Part shown: piece after piece, positions 25,609 to 34,725 of the stretch
Numbering within the stretch: position 1 is the stretch's first letter
How the letters are laid out: the number at the start of each line of letters is the position of its first letter
Source of the DNA: Hyphomicrobiales bacterium
GTDB lineage: Bacteria > Pseudomonadota > Alphaproteobacteria > Rhodospirillales > JACKKN01
Direction: 5' to 3'
NCBI GenBank assembly: GCA_024236415.1
Contig: JACKKN010000007.1
Coordinates: 170,964-234,963 of the forward strand
DNA: 64,000 nucleotides
Notes under the pieces: model-generated
The model's database searches: none
Seen by the model: only the letters and a program-made list of their open reading frames with translations
Told to the model about the DNA's origin: nothing
Translations under genes and position numbers: made by a program

Positions 25609-26601
25609 GTGACGGCGACGGTGATGGTGACGGGCGGCGCGGGGTACATCGGCAGCCATGCGGTGCTGGCCCTGCGCGAGGCGGGTTTCGGGGTGGTGGT
25701 GCTGGACAACCTGTCCACCGGGCGCCGGGCCCTGGTGCCCGACGGCGTGCCGCTGGTGGAGGACGACGTGGGCCGCCCCGGGGCGGCCGAGGCCGTCCTG
25801 CGCGACCACGGGGTCTCGGCGGTGCTGCACTTCGCCGGCAGCATCGTGGTCCCCGAATCGGTGGCCGACCCGCTGAAGTACTACGGCAACAACACCTGCG
25901 CCAGCCGCACCCTGATCGAGGCCTGCGTGGCCGCCGGGGTGAACCGCTTCATCTTCTCCTCCACCGCCGCCGTCTACGGCGACGCCGAGACCCTGCCGGT
26001 GGTCGAGGACACGCCGCAGCTGCCCATCAACCCGTACGGCACCTCCAAGCTGATGACCGAATGGATGCTGCGCGACACGGCGGCGGCCTCGGACCTGCGC
26101 TACTGCGCCCTGCGCTACTTCAACGTGGCCGGCGCCGACCCCCAGGGCCGCACCGGCCAGGCCACCCCCGACGCCACCCACTTGATCAAGGTGGCCTGCG
26201 AGGTGGCGACCGGCAAGCGCGACCACATGATGATCTTCGGCGACGACTACGACACCCCGGACGGCACCTGCGTGCGCGACTACATCCACGTCACCGACCT
26301 GGCCGACGCCCACGTGGCGGCCCTGCGCTACCTGGAGGGCGGCGGCGACAGCGTGATCGCCAACTGCGGCTACGGCCACGGCTTCTCGGTGCGCCAGGTG
26401 CTGGACGCCGTGGGCCGCCAGGCCGGCGCGCCGCTCGACGCCCGCATGGCGCCGCGCCGGGCCGGCGACGCGCCGGCCCTGATGTCCGATTCCACGCGCG
26501 CGCGCCAGGTCTTCGGCTGGACCCCGCGCCACGACGACCTTGACCTGATCTGCAAGACCGCCCTGGCCTGGGAACGGATGCAGGACGCGCGCATCGGTTA
26601 A
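25609..26601 (+). CDS. galE: UDP-glucose 4-epimerase
   Basis: GalE interconverts UDP-glucose and UDP-galactose with bound NAD. GTG start at 25609 behind AAGGAGGG; 330 residues. NAD motif GGAGYIGS at residues 9-16, catalytic serine/threonine in FSSTAAVYGD and the Tyr-X3-Lys in NPYGTSKLMTE, then LRYFNVAGAD and RDYIHVTDLADAH. It runs convergent with the polysaccharide cluster that begins 6 bases away on the other strand and would supply UDP-galactose for it or for LPS. Confidence 0.94.
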   Translation: MTATVMVTGGAGYIGSHAVLALREAGFGVVVLDNLSTGRRALVPDGVPLVEDDVGRPGAAEAVLRDHGVSAVLHFAGSIVVPESVADPLKYYGNNTCASRTLIEACVAAGVNRFIFSSTAAVYGDAETLPVVEDTPQLPINPYGTSKLMTEWMLRDTAAASDLRYCALRYFNVAGADPQGRTGQATPDATHLIKVACEVATGKRDHMMIFGDDYDTPDGTCVRDYIHVTDLADAHVAALRYLEGGGDSVIANCGYGHGFSVRQVLDAVGRQAGAPLDARMAPRRAGDAPALMSDSTRARQVFGWTPRHDDLDLICKTALAWERMQDARIG

Positions 26602-26607
26602 AGGGCG

Positions 26608-28107
26608 TCAGCCGCCGTCCAGCCCGCCGTCCCCGGCATCGCCGCCGCCGCCGTTGCGCCGGCCGCGGTTGGCGCGGTATTCGGCGTACAGGGCGCGCAG
26701 GCCGCCGCGCTCCTCCTTGGTGATCACCTGCAGGGCGATGGAGGCCAGGCCCATGGCCACCAGGGCGACCGCCAGCGCCAGCCAGGGCGACAGCGGCTGC
26801 AGGAACAGGTACGCCGCCAGTCCCGCGGCCACGGCGCCCACCGGCCGCACCAGCACCGCGTAGATGGTGATCCAGCCCTTGGCGACGGCAAAGGCGATGG
26901 TCACGACGGCCGGGACGGTCATGGCCAGGCCGGCGGCCAGAACCGCCCCCGGGGCGCCCAGGGCGTCCACCAGCACGGGCATCAGCACGGTCACGGCGGC
27001 GGCGCCGGCCAGGCTGCCGAACATGGCGACGTAGAAGTGGCCGCGGGCGACGATCACCGCCGGCAGGGCCGTCCGCGCCATCATCGGGATCAGGCACCAC
27101 AGGGTCAGGCCGACCAGGTGGCCGGCGGTCTCGAACCGGGGGCCGAACAGCACGGGGAACAGCCAGGGGCCGAAGGCCATGCCGCAGAGTCCGGCGCCGG
27201 CCCCCAGCAGGAAGGACAGGCGCAGCAGGCCGCGGGCATAGGTCAGGTCCTTGCCGTCGGCGCGCTGGGCCGACCGGGCCAGCACCGGCAGGGCCGCCGC
27301 GGCCAGGGCCTCGGGCAGGGCCGCGGAAATGAACAGCGCCTGCATGGCCAGGGCGAACTGGCCCACCAGCACGTCGTCGGCGGACAGGTTGCGGAACATC
27401 ACCACCGGGGCCTGGTTCTGCCAGCCCATGCCCAGCAGGCCCATGAAGAAGGGGAACGCCTGGACCACCATGGGCAGCCAGCGCGACGGCGACCAGGCCA
27501 CCCGCAGGGGGACCAGGCGGCGGTGCACGATCAGCAGGGCGCGGATCGCCTGGACCCACCACACCGCGGCATGGGTCGCCACCAGGAAGATGATGTCGCC
27601 GCCCGCCAGCAGCACGGCGATGGCGATGGACACCTCGGTGACCCGGAACACCAGCTCCTGGCGCATGCTGTGGTGGCTGACCTCGAAGGCGGTGAACAGG
27701 TGCTGGGCCCACTGGGTCACGCCGCGCGCCACCAGGGCGAACACCAGCACCGAGATCAGCACCGGCGTCTGCGGGTCACGCGCCAGGACCCAGCCCAGGA
27801 CGACGCAGGCGATGGCGGCCACGGTGGTGGACAGCAGACGGACCGTCAGGGCCCGGGCGGCGATCTCGGGCGCCTGGGTGCGGTCCAGGCCGATGGACCG
27901 GACCATCACGCCGCCCAGGCCGAAAATGGCGATGGGCATGAAGGCCAGGTACCAGGCCTGGCTGTAGGCCAGCATGGCGTACAGCTCCGGCCCCAGTAGC
28001 CGCGCCACCAGGATGACGTAGACCGTGCGCGTGCCCACGTTGACGGCGCGCGCCACGGTCAGGAAGGCGGTGTTGCGGGCGATGGAGCGGAGGCCGGGGT
28101 AGGGCAT
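26608..28107 (-). CDS. Polysaccharide flippase (Wzx/MATE-like)
   Basis: A 499-residue integral membrane protein with about 12-14 hydrophobic helices and few charged loops, of the polysaccharide transport family that flips lipid-linked repeat units to the periplasm. The N-terminal pattern IARNTAFLTVARAVNVGTRT, then VARLLGPELYAMLAYSQAWY, is characteristic. The tail is a Gly/Asp-rich low-complexity stretch. It is the last gene of the minus-strand cluster (36924 to 26608), consistent with exporting what the upstream transferases build. No Wzy polymerase is recognisable in the window. Confidence 0.88.
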   Translation of the reverse strand: MPYPGLRSIARNTAFLTVARAVNVGTRTVYVILVARLLGPELYAMLAYSQAWYLAFMPIAIFGLGGVMVRSIGLDRTQAPEIAARALTVRLLSTTVAAIACVVLGWVLARDPQTPVLISVLVFALVARGVTQWAQHLFTAFEVSHHSMRQELVFRVTEVSIAIAVLLAGGDIIFLVATHAAVWWVQAIRALLIVHRRLVPLRVAWSPSRWLPMVVQAFPFFMGLLGMGWQNQAPVVMFRNLSADDVLVGQFALAMQALFISAALPEALAAAALPVLARSAQRADGKDLTYARGLLRLSFLLGAGAGLCGMAFGPWLFPVLFGPRFETAGHLVGLTLWCLIPMMARTALPAVIVARGHFYVAMFGSLAGAAAVTVLMPVLVDALGAPGAVLAAGLAMTVPAVVTIAFAVAKGWITIYAVLVRPVGAVAAGLAAYLFLQPLSPWLALAVALVAMGLASIALQVITKEERGGLRALYAEYRANRGRRNGGGGDAGDGGLDGG

Positions 28108-28149
28108 GGGCAGGGCAAGGGCTCGGCAAACCGGTTGCGATGACCTGTT

Positions 28150-29370
28150 CTAATCCCTCTTGGCCAGCATGTCTCGATAGAGATCGACGTACTGGGCCGC
28201 GATTGCGCTCCAGGCGTGCTTGCGCGCGGTTTCGATTTCCGCCGCCGCCAGGGTCCGGGCGCGGCCGGGATCGTCCATCAGGGATTCGATGGCTTGGACC
28301 ATGGCCCCCCTGTCCCCGATCGGGCACAGGATTCCGTCCACGCCGTCAACGATGAGGTCGCCCACGCCGGTCGCCAGGGTGGAGATGATGGGGAGCCCGG
28401 CCGCCATGGCCTCGTAGATGACCAGGCCCGCCGCCTCGGAAAGGGTCGGGAACACCATCATGTCGGCGGCCTTGTACACGTCGACGAGTTCGTCCGGGGG
28501 GAAACGCCGGTCCCGCGGCGCCCCCGTGCCGCCAATGGGCGGATGGGAGACGACGACGTCGCCAAGCCCGGCCGTGCGCGCCATGTCCTCAATCGCGCCC
28601 GTCTCGGGTCCGATCACCGCCCACAGGAACTTGCGGCCGGATTTGGCCAGCGCGGCTGCCATTTCCGGGATGAACTGGAACCCCTTGCGACCGTCGTGCC
28701 GGCCGATGGACGCCAGAACGGTCGTGTCCTGGGGCCAGCCCAGCCGGTCCCGCACCGCCCGACGGTCGGTCAGGCGGCCATGGATGCGTTCGAAATCCAC
28801 GCCGTTGGGAACGGACACGATTCGCGCCGGGTCGGCACCCAGGGCCAGCAATCCTTCCCTGACCGATGGCGAGATCGCCGTCAGGCAGGGTGCCCGGGGC
28901 ACAAAATCCCGGATTCGACGATCATGCTTCTCATACAGCCGATAGCCGTAGTTGATCTCCGGCACCGTGTTGATGTCGGGCCCATGGGAAGTCATGGCGA
29001 ACGGGATCCCCAACAGGCGCAGGGCGGGGGCCAGCAGCCATCCCGCCGGATAGATCTCGTGGACATGGACGAAATCGAACCGATTGAACAGGTACATCAG
29101 CGAGAAGACGGTGCTCTCGACCAGGGGAAAGCCGATATCGCCGTCGTATTTCCGCTTGTCCGGCAGGCGTGGCAGCAGGGGTAGGGCGCGGTAGGGGTAG
29201 TTCTCCTTGCGAAAGGCCAGCCACTGCCGCCAGCGCGTGACCAGGGTCATGTCGTGGCCCAGGGCCTGCTGCTCGCGGATCAGGTGGTCGACGACGATCT
29301 GCATGCCGCCGACTCGGGGTGGGGCGATGAAGCTGACGTGGGCGATCCGCAGTGGGCCGTTTTTTTTCAT
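28150..29370 (-). CDS. Glycosyltransferase family 4
   Basis: A 406-residue GT-B glycosyltransferase from ATG 29370. The N-domain opens with RIAHVSFIAPPRVGGMQIVV; the donor-binding part has VPNGVDFERI, ASIGRHDGRKGF, and the E-x7-E signature as SEAAGLVIYEAMAAGLPI. It adds a sugar during extracellular polysaccharide synthesis; donor and acceptor are unknown. The start codon is followed at once by an A8 run (ATG AAA AAA AAC), a possible slippage site. Base composition is visibly less GC-rich than in the flanking housekeeping genes, suggesting transfer. Confidence 0.9.
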   Translation of the reverse strand: MKKNGPLRIAHVSFIAPPRVGGMQIVVDHLIREQQALGHDMTLVTRWRQWLAFRKENYPYRALPLLPRLPDKRKYDGDIGFPLVESTVFSLMYLFNRFDFVHVHEIYPAGWLLAPALRLLGIPFAMTSHGPDINTVPEINYGYRLYEKHDRRIRDFVPRAPCLTAISPSVREGLLALGADPARIVSVPNGVDFERIHGRLTDRRAVRDRLGWPQDTTVLASIGRHDGRKGFQFIPEMAAALAKSGRKFLWAVIGPETGAIEDMARTAGLGDVVVSHPPIGGTGAPRDRRFPPDELVDVYKAADMMVFPTLSEAAGLVIYEAMAAGLPIISTLATGVGDLIVDGVDGILCPIGDRGAMVQAIESLMDDPGRARTLAAAEIETARKHAWSAIAAQYVDLYRDMLAKRD

Positions 29371-29466
29371 GGTCTTCTCAGGTTTCCGTTTCTTGTCGTG
29401 GCGACGGCAGCAACCGTGTTTCCCCGCACGGCGCACCGCCTTGTTTGATGCCGTGTGCCCAGATGA

Positions 29467-30390
29467 TCAAGGGCCGTCGCCGGCGAGGGCGAGCAGCTCG
29501 TGTTCGATGTCCACCATCCCTTTGCCCGTGAACAGGTCGCCGAGGATGCGGTCGGCGACCCGGGGCGAGAAGCGTTCCGTCGCGTTTGCCGGCACGTTGG
29601 TCAGTTCGCCGATCATGATCCGGTCGCCGGCGATGTAGAAATCGACGCGAATGAAGTCGAAATCGGCCGAGACCGCCCGGGCCAGGCGCATGACCTCGGC
29701 CAGGTTGGCGGGGGCGTCGTCCAGGTCGTGGTTCGCATACGGCCACAGCACGGGCAGAAGCCGCCAGTCGGCGGTGTACAGGTTGCGGGTGTGGGTGGCG
29801 AACCGCCCCCGGTCCACCATCAGGAACTGCGGCTCTCCCCGGTAGCAGAAGACCTTGTAGTCCATGGGCGCCGAGTGCCCGTCGCCGACCAGTTCCTCGA
29901 CGATCACCCGCTTTTCCAGGTCGCGGTAGTTCAGCTCCCGGTCCAGGTCGTAGTAGTTCAGGTCGAACCAGGACCTGACCTCGTCCAGGCCGGCCTGGTC
30001 CAGGGGCCCGTCCACGTACAGCACCTTGCCGCTGGCATGGGTCGGCTTGATCACGCACCGCTGGGGAAGGTCGGTTTCCAGGAACGATTCGAAGCTGTCG
30101 CAGCAGGCGAACGTCCTGGGGTAGTACTCGCCGACCTTTTCCCGGATGAAGTCCTTGACCAGCAGCTTGTCGCTGATCCGCCGCCGCAGGGGGTCGGCCA
30201 TCAGGCCGGACATCTTGATGTGAAAGACATGCTCGTTGAAGGAGCGCGGGTTTGCCAGGCTGGGGAACCTCCGTTGCGTCAGCAGGAAATGCAGGACGTG
30301 GTAGACCTGGTCGAACCGTCCCCCCTTGGGAAGCGCGATCCTGACCGTTCCCCAGACGACATCCGAAAGCGAACGCAGAAACCTCTTCAC
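29467..30390 (-). CDS. TupA-like ATP-grasp ligase (second copy)
   Basis: A 307-residue ATP-grasp protein of the TupA type, named after the teichuronopeptide gene of alkaliphilic Bacillus, where it is thought to join an amino acid or peptide to uronic-acid residues. Features seen: RRISDKLLVKDFIREKVG, RCVIKPTHASGKVLYVDG (nucleotide loop), the acidic VIVEELVGDGHSAPMDYKVF, and a late FDFIRVDFY ... IMIGELTNVPANA metal-binding segment. It is a close paralogue of the gene upstream (30464-31462). It probably decorates the cluster's polysaccharide by amide formation. The exact reaction is unknown. Confidence 0.82.
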   Translation of the reverse strand: MKRFLRSLSDVVWGTVRIALPKGGRFDQVYHVLHFLLTQRRFPSLANPRSFNEHVFHIKMSGLMADPLRRRISDKLLVKDFIREKVGEYYPRTFACCDSFESFLETDLPQRCVIKPTHASGKVLYVDGPLDQAGLDEVRSWFDLNYYDLDRELNYRDLEKRVIVEELVGDGHSAPMDYKVFCYRGEPQFLMVDRGRFATHTRNLYTADWRLLPVLWPYANHDLDDAPANLAEVMRLARAVSADFDFIRVDFYIAGDRIMIGELTNVPANATERFSPRVADRILGDLFTGKGMVDIEHELLALAGDGP

Positions 30391-30463
30391 GGCGTTCCCC
30401 TACGCCACCGGCCGGCGAAGGTCAACACTGTCCCCGGCCGGGCACGGAGCCCCGGTGGGCCGC

Positions 30464-31462
30464 CTAGGACGCATGGCCGCCGAGGGCGAACAACTTGCGC
30501 TCGATGTCCCGCATCACCTTGCCCGTGAAAAGGTTGCCGAGGATGCCGTCGACCTCCTGGGGCAGGAACCGCTGGGACGCGTTCGCCGGCAGGTTGGTCA
30601 GCTCGCCGATCAGCACCCGGCCGTCGGTGACGTAGAAATCCACCCGGATGAAATCGAACTCGGCCGCCACCAGCCTGGACAGGCGCACGATCTCGGCCAG
30701 GGATTCGGGCCTTTCGTCCTTGGCGTGGTTGGCGTAGGGCCAGCGGACGGGCAGCATGCGCCAATCGGTGGTGTACAGGTTGCGGGTATGGTCGGTGAAC
30801 CGCCCGTCGTCCACCTGTACGAACTGCGGCTCGCCGTCGAAACAGAAGACCTTGTAGTCCTTGGGCGGGGTGATGCCGTCGCCGAGCAGCTCCTCGACGA
30901 TGACCCTTTTCTCCAGGTCGCGGTAGTTCAGCTCCCGTTCCAGGTCGTAGTAGTTCAGGTCGAACCAGGACCTGACCTCGTCCAGCGCCGCCCTGTCCAG
31001 GGGGCCGTCCGCGTACACGACCCTGCCGCTGGCATGGGCCGGCTTGATCACGCATCTTTCGGGAAGGTCGGTCGCCAGGAACGACTCGAAGCTGTTGCAG
31101 CAGGCCAGCGTCTCGGGATAGTGCGCCCCGGCCCGTTCGCGGATGAATTCCTTGACCAGGACCTTGTCGCTGACCCGACGCCGCAGGGGATCGGACATGG
31201 TGCCCGACATCTTCAGCCGGAACAGATGCTCGTTCAGGGTCCGGGGGTTCCTCAGGCGGGGAAACCGATGCTGCGTCAGGAGGAAATACAGGACGTGGTA
31301 GACCTGGTCGAACCGCCGACCCTTCGGCAGGGCGACCCTGACGAAACACCAGACGACATCGCTGGCGTGGCGCAGGAACCGCCGCAGGGCGTTCCCGCGG
31401 GCCTCGGGGTGACGGACGTACATGTGCGCTGTCGCGCCGTCGGGATGGGGTGCGGCGATCAT
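30464..31462 (-). CDS. TupA-like ATP-grasp ligase (first copy)
   Basis: 332 residues from ATG 31462, which overlaps the sulfotransferase stop by four bases (ATGA). It carries the same ordered motifs as its neighbour: RRVSDKVLVKEFIRERAG, RCVIKPAHASGRVVYADG, VIVEELLGDGITPPKDYKVF, FDFIRVDFYVTDGRVLIGEL. Over the core the two proteins are mostly identical, including a run around SWFDLNYYDL. The N-terminus has about 24 extra residues. Tandem duplication followed by divergence is the simplest origin. Two ligases could attach different amino acids or act on different sugars. Confidence 0.82.
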   Translation of the reverse strand: MIAAPHPDGATAHMYVRHPEARGNALRRFLRHASDVVWCFVRVALPKGRRFDQVYHVLYFLLTQHRFPRLRNPRTLNEHLFRLKMSGTMSDPLRRRVSDKVLVKEFIRERAGAHYPETLACCNSFESFLATDLPERCVIKPAHASGRVVYADGPLDRAALDEVRSWFDLNYYDLERELNYRDLEKRVIVEELLGDGITPPKDYKVFCFDGEPQFVQVDDGRFTDHTRNLYTTDWRMLPVRWPYANHAKDERPESLAEIVRLSRLVAAEFDFIRVDFYVTDGRVLIGELTNLPANASQRFLPQEVDGILGNLFTGKVMRDIERKLFALGGHAS

Positions 31463-32439
31463 GGCGCCTCCGGGTCTGAGGAGGCCTTCGGCGGGGCCAC
31501 CCAGTGGCTCAGGTCCCGGCCCAGCAACCGGCCGAGACGGTCGACGTCCTCGGCGAACACGGCGTTCAGCCTGGCCCGGGTTTCCGGGCGCATGGGCGGC
31601 CGCGGCTCGTCCACCGAGTTCAGTTTCTTGATCCATTGGCGGACGCGCCAGCGCGCCTCGCGCGAGAAGAACAGGCCGGTGATCGCGCCCATCCACTTGG
31701 GCGGCCGTTGCGCCAGGCGGTTCAGGCTGCGCGTGCGGGACCGCTGGTTCGGGTTCCGCACCGAGAACTCGACCGCCGTGTGGGGGTCGAGCCCCAGGAA
31801 CGCCAGAACCGCGAGGTAGCTGGCCTGCGTGTCGGCCCGGAAGTCGTCGTAGATGATCACGTGCACGTTGTCGCGCCCGAAGGTGTCGAAATAGGTCTGC
31901 ACGTGGTCGGCATACTTGCCGAGGAAGGTGTACTGGGTGTTAATGCGGAAATAGACGTTGGACGGGATCGACCGCCCGGCGGCCCGTTCCGGCTCCAGGT
32001 CCAGCGCCGCCTCGAAGCTGTCGGCGTCCTCGTTGCGGCCGTACTTGAGCTGGTAGAACAGGGAATAGGCCATCTCTGCCGGTTCGCGCAGCATGATGAT
32101 GATCTTGGCGTCGGGCGAGCATTCCTTGATGCGCGTGTGGGCCTCGGTCGAGAACATGTACAGCGGCGAGGCGTCGACCGCGTACTTCTCCTTGTCCCAG
32201 TCCTCGAAGGCGAGCTTGAAACGCCATTCCGGCATGATCGGAACCTTGCGTTCGATGTCGTCGCAGTAGAACCAGAACTCCTTCTCCATGGGGACGAAGA
32301 TGTCCGGGTGCTCGCGCAGGTAGTCGGCAAGCGCGGTGGTGCCGCATTTCTGGGCGCCGACGATGAACAGGTTGGGATGGCGGAAGGACGCGGCGGTGCC
32401 GGCCTCGGTTCGCTGCGGTTGGGGGGCCCGGATGTCCAT
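31459..32439 (-). CDS. PAPS-dependent sulfotransferase
   Basis: A 326-residue sulfotransferase of the carbohydrate/heparan N-sulfotransferase-like type. The 5'-phosphosulfate loop is FIVGAQKCGTTALADYL (K31 to T35), the 3'-phosphate part is IIIMLREPAEMAYSLFYQL, and EFWFYCDDIE and YAVDASPLYMF follow the family. Start at ATG 32439 is preferred because AGGAG lies upstream; ATG 32475 lacks one. It would move sulfate from PAPS to a hydroxyl or amine on the polysaccharide made by the cluster. No PAPS-synthesis genes are in the window. Confidence 0.87.
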   Translation of the reverse strand: MDIRAPQPQRTEAGTAASFRHPNLFIVGAQKCGTTALADYLREHPDIFVPMEKEFWFYCDDIERKVPIMPEWRFKLAFEDWDKEKYAVDASPLYMFSTEAHTRIKECSPDAKIIIMLREPAEMAYSLFYQLKYGRNEDADSFEAALDLEPERAAGRSIPSNVYFRINTQYTFLGKYADHVQTYFDTFGRDNVHVIIYDDFRADTQASYLAVLAFLGLDPHTAVEFSVRNPNQRSRTRSLNRLAQRPPKWMGAITGLFFSREARWRVRQWIKKLNSVDEPRPPMRPETRARLNAVFAEDVDRLGRLLGRDLSHWVAPPKASSDPEAP

Positions 32440-32567
32440 GGTGTTCGCGCTCCTGGCCACCGCGGCCGCCGCCATGGGGGCGCCGCGGATGCGTCAGACC
32501 AAGCCCTTGAGTACAAAGGCGGTGTTTCATCCGTATTTCCGCCGGCCAACGGCCGGTCGATTGCCGG

Positions 32568-33641
32568 TCAGCCGCCGGTTCCGGCGCGGGGCCGGCGCCG
32601 GTGGGCCATGCGCTCGTCCCACATGCGCATGGGCAGCGGCGCCAACAGGGGAACGGCGTACCGGACCAGGGCCGTAAACGTGCCCGGGTCCCGGCCGCAC
32701 CGGCCGCGGCGCAGCAGGGCCTCGGCCAGGATGCCCGCCGCCTGGCGGCGGACCCAGGTCCGCTGCGCCGGCGCCGCCTGGTGGCGCCGGCAGAACCCGT
32801 CGATCAGCGCCGCCATGGCCCGGGCCGCGCGCCGCACCGACTCCGCCGTGCCCCGCTCGGCGGCGAAGTACATGGCCAGCAGCGCGTCGAAGTCGTCGCG
32901 GACGGCGGCCAGTTCGGGCCAGCGCCGGTCCAGGTTGGCAAGGGCGATCCTGCGCATGTTGGCGAGCTGCCCCATGCCCGGCGACGCGGTGATGTTGGCG
33001 CCGTGGGCGCGGTAGTCCAGCAGCAGGTCGGGCAGGACCCTGCCGCGGCCGTGGTCAAGGATGCGCAGCCAGAAGTCGTAGTCCTGGGCCGAGCGGAAGG
33101 ACTCGTCGTAGCGCAGGCCGTGCGCCGTCAGCACGCCGCGGCGGACCATGGCGCTGCTGTGCTCGACCGGGGTGCGGAACATGGCCACCCAGCGCGCCTG
33201 GAAATCGTCCAGCGGCTTGACCTTGGTGCGCACCACCTGGCCCCGGTCGTCGATCAGGCGGTAGCTGGAGCCGACCAGGGCCAGGTCCGGGTCGGCGTCC
33301 ATGGCCGCGACCTGCCGTTCCAGCCGCTCGGGCGTGCAGATGTCGTCGGCGTCCATGCGCGCCACGAATTCGCCGCGCGCCGCCGCCAGGCCCACGTTCA
33401 GCGACGGGGTCAGGCCGATGTTGCGCCCGTTGGGCAGGACCCGGATGCGCGGGTCGTCGTAGGCCGCCAGGATTCCGGGTGCCGAATCGGTCGAGCCGTC
33501 CTCGACGATCACGAACTCGAAATCCGCGAAGGTCTGGCCGAGGATGCTGTCCATGGCCGCGCGCAGGAAGGTCTCGCCGTTGTACACCGCCATCAGGACG
33601 GTGACCCGCGGCGGCGCGCCCGTGGTCGCGCTACCGGTCAT
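32568..33641 (-). CDS. Glycosyltransferase family 2
   Basis: A 357-residue GT-A transferase with the family N-terminus VTVLMAVYNGETFLRAAMDSIL, the acidic VIVEDGSTDSAPG, and the metal-binding DxD region as ARMDADDICTPERL. The acceptor part has FRSAQDYDFWLRIL, in which the ED/QD base motif appears as QDYDFW. No membrane helices. It overlaps the end of the upstream transferase by 11 bases. Sugar specificity cannot be read. Confidence 0.92.
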   Translation of the reverse strand: MTGSATTGAPPRVTVLMAVYNGETFLRAAMDSILGQTFADFEFVIVEDGSTDSAPGILAAYDDPRIRVLPNGRNIGLTPSLNVGLAAARGEFVARMDADDICTPERLERQVAAMDADPDLALVGSSYRLIDDRGQVVRTKVKPLDDFQARWVAMFRTPVEHSSAMVRRGVLTAHGLRYDESFRSAQDYDFWLRILDHGRGRVLPDLLLDYRAHGANITASPGMGQLANMRRIALANLDRRWPELAAVRDDFDALLAMYFAAERGTAESVRRAARAMAALIDGFCRRHQAAPAQRTWVRRQAAGILAEALLRRGRCGRDPGTFTALVRYAVPLLAPLPMRMWDERMAHRRRPRAGTGG

Positions 33642-34545
33642 CGCCGCGGGCCGACATCGCGACGCCGAAGAAGGCCGCGGTCCAGATGCCCAGGCCCAGG
33701 ACCAGCCCCGGCGTCAGCGCCAACAGCAGCAGGCGGTACCCGCGGCCCCAACGCATCACCCGGGCGTAGATCTGGGCCAGGCGCAGGGGGAACAGGCCCA
33801 GCGCCAGGACCGGGTGCCGCGCCGCGGCCGACCCGCGGAAGGCGTACTGCCGGCGCAGGCGCGCCGCGCCGGCGCCCAGGGGCCGCAGGTGGCTTCGGAA
33901 GTGCCCAAACCCGCTGATATTGAAATGGCGGGCGATGGCGCCGGGCCAGAACCGGATCTTCAACCCGCGCTGGCGCAGTTCGCGCTGCAGGGCGGCGTCC
34001 TCGCCGATGTGCAGGCCGTCTTTGAAGCCGCCGACGGCCTCGAAGTGGGCCCGCTTCACGAACCCGTTGGCACCGGCCATGGAAGGGACCTCGCCGCCCG
34101 GGAGGTAGGGATGCTGGCTTCCCATCTCGATCATCCACAGGCAGAGGCCCCAGTACCCGCCCGAGCGGGCGTAGGCCAAGGACCCGGCGAAATAGCAGTC
34201 CTCGCCATGGGTCCGCACGGCGTCGGCGAAGGACTCCAGCCAGGTGGGGTCGGGCCGGACGTCTGAGTCGACGAAGGCCAGCCAGTCGCCGCGCGCCTGG
34301 CCGGCGGCGTGGTTGCGCGCCGCGCCGGCGAACATGCGGTCGTCGCGGTGCAGGACCCGGACCCTGGGGTCCAGGGGTTCCAGGTCGCCGCTGGGGTCGT
34401 GGCTGCCGCTGTGGCCGACCAGGATCTGGTCCGGCGGCAGGGTCTGTCCCAGCAGGGCGGCAACGACGTCCGGAAGGTGCGGGCAATGGCCGTAGGCCGG
34501 GATGACGACGGTGATTCCGCTGTCGGCTCGAAGCGCCGGTGCCAT
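33631..34545 (-). CDS. Glycosyltransferase family 2 with C-terminal membrane segment
   Basis: 304 residues from ATG 34545 (MAPALRADSGITVVIPAYGH). The GT-A core has LVGHSGSHDPSGDL, WLAFVDSDVRPDPTWL (DxD as DSD), GANGFVKRAHFEAVGG and GEDAALQREL (base motif). Unlike its neighbour it ends in hydrophobic helices (LLLLALTPGLVLGLGIWTAAFF) that anchor it in the inner membrane. In-frame sequence further upstream lacks family similarity. It overlaps the next gene by 11 bases, showing operon structure. Confidence 0.9.
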   Translation of the reverse strand: MAPALRADSGITVVIPAYGHCPHLPDVVAALLGQTLPPDQILVGHSGSHDPSGDLEPLDPRVRVLHRDDRMFAGAARNHAAGQARGDWLAFVDSDVRPDPTWLESFADAVRTHGEDCYFAGSLAYARSGGYWGLCLWMIEMGSQHPYLPGGEVPSMAGANGFVKRAHFEAVGGFKDGLHIGEDAALQRELRQRGLKIRFWPGAIARHFNISGFGHFRSHLRPLGAGAARLRRQYAFRGSAAARHPVLALGLFPLRLAQIYARVMRWGRGYRLLLLALTPGLVLGLGIWTAAFFGVAMSARGDDR

Positions 34546-34725
34546 GTGGTCAGTTCGTTCTTGGTCCGGTGGATCTTGGGGGCGAAGGAACGGCGACGGT
34601 GCCCATGACGTGCCAAAAAGGGCAATCTCGCCGGAGGCTTTCCAACCTGGGATGGTCCACCCGCAACCTAGCACGTAACCGGCGGCGGCCAAAGCCGGTT
34701 GTGCCCGCCCGGGCGCCCGCGCCGG

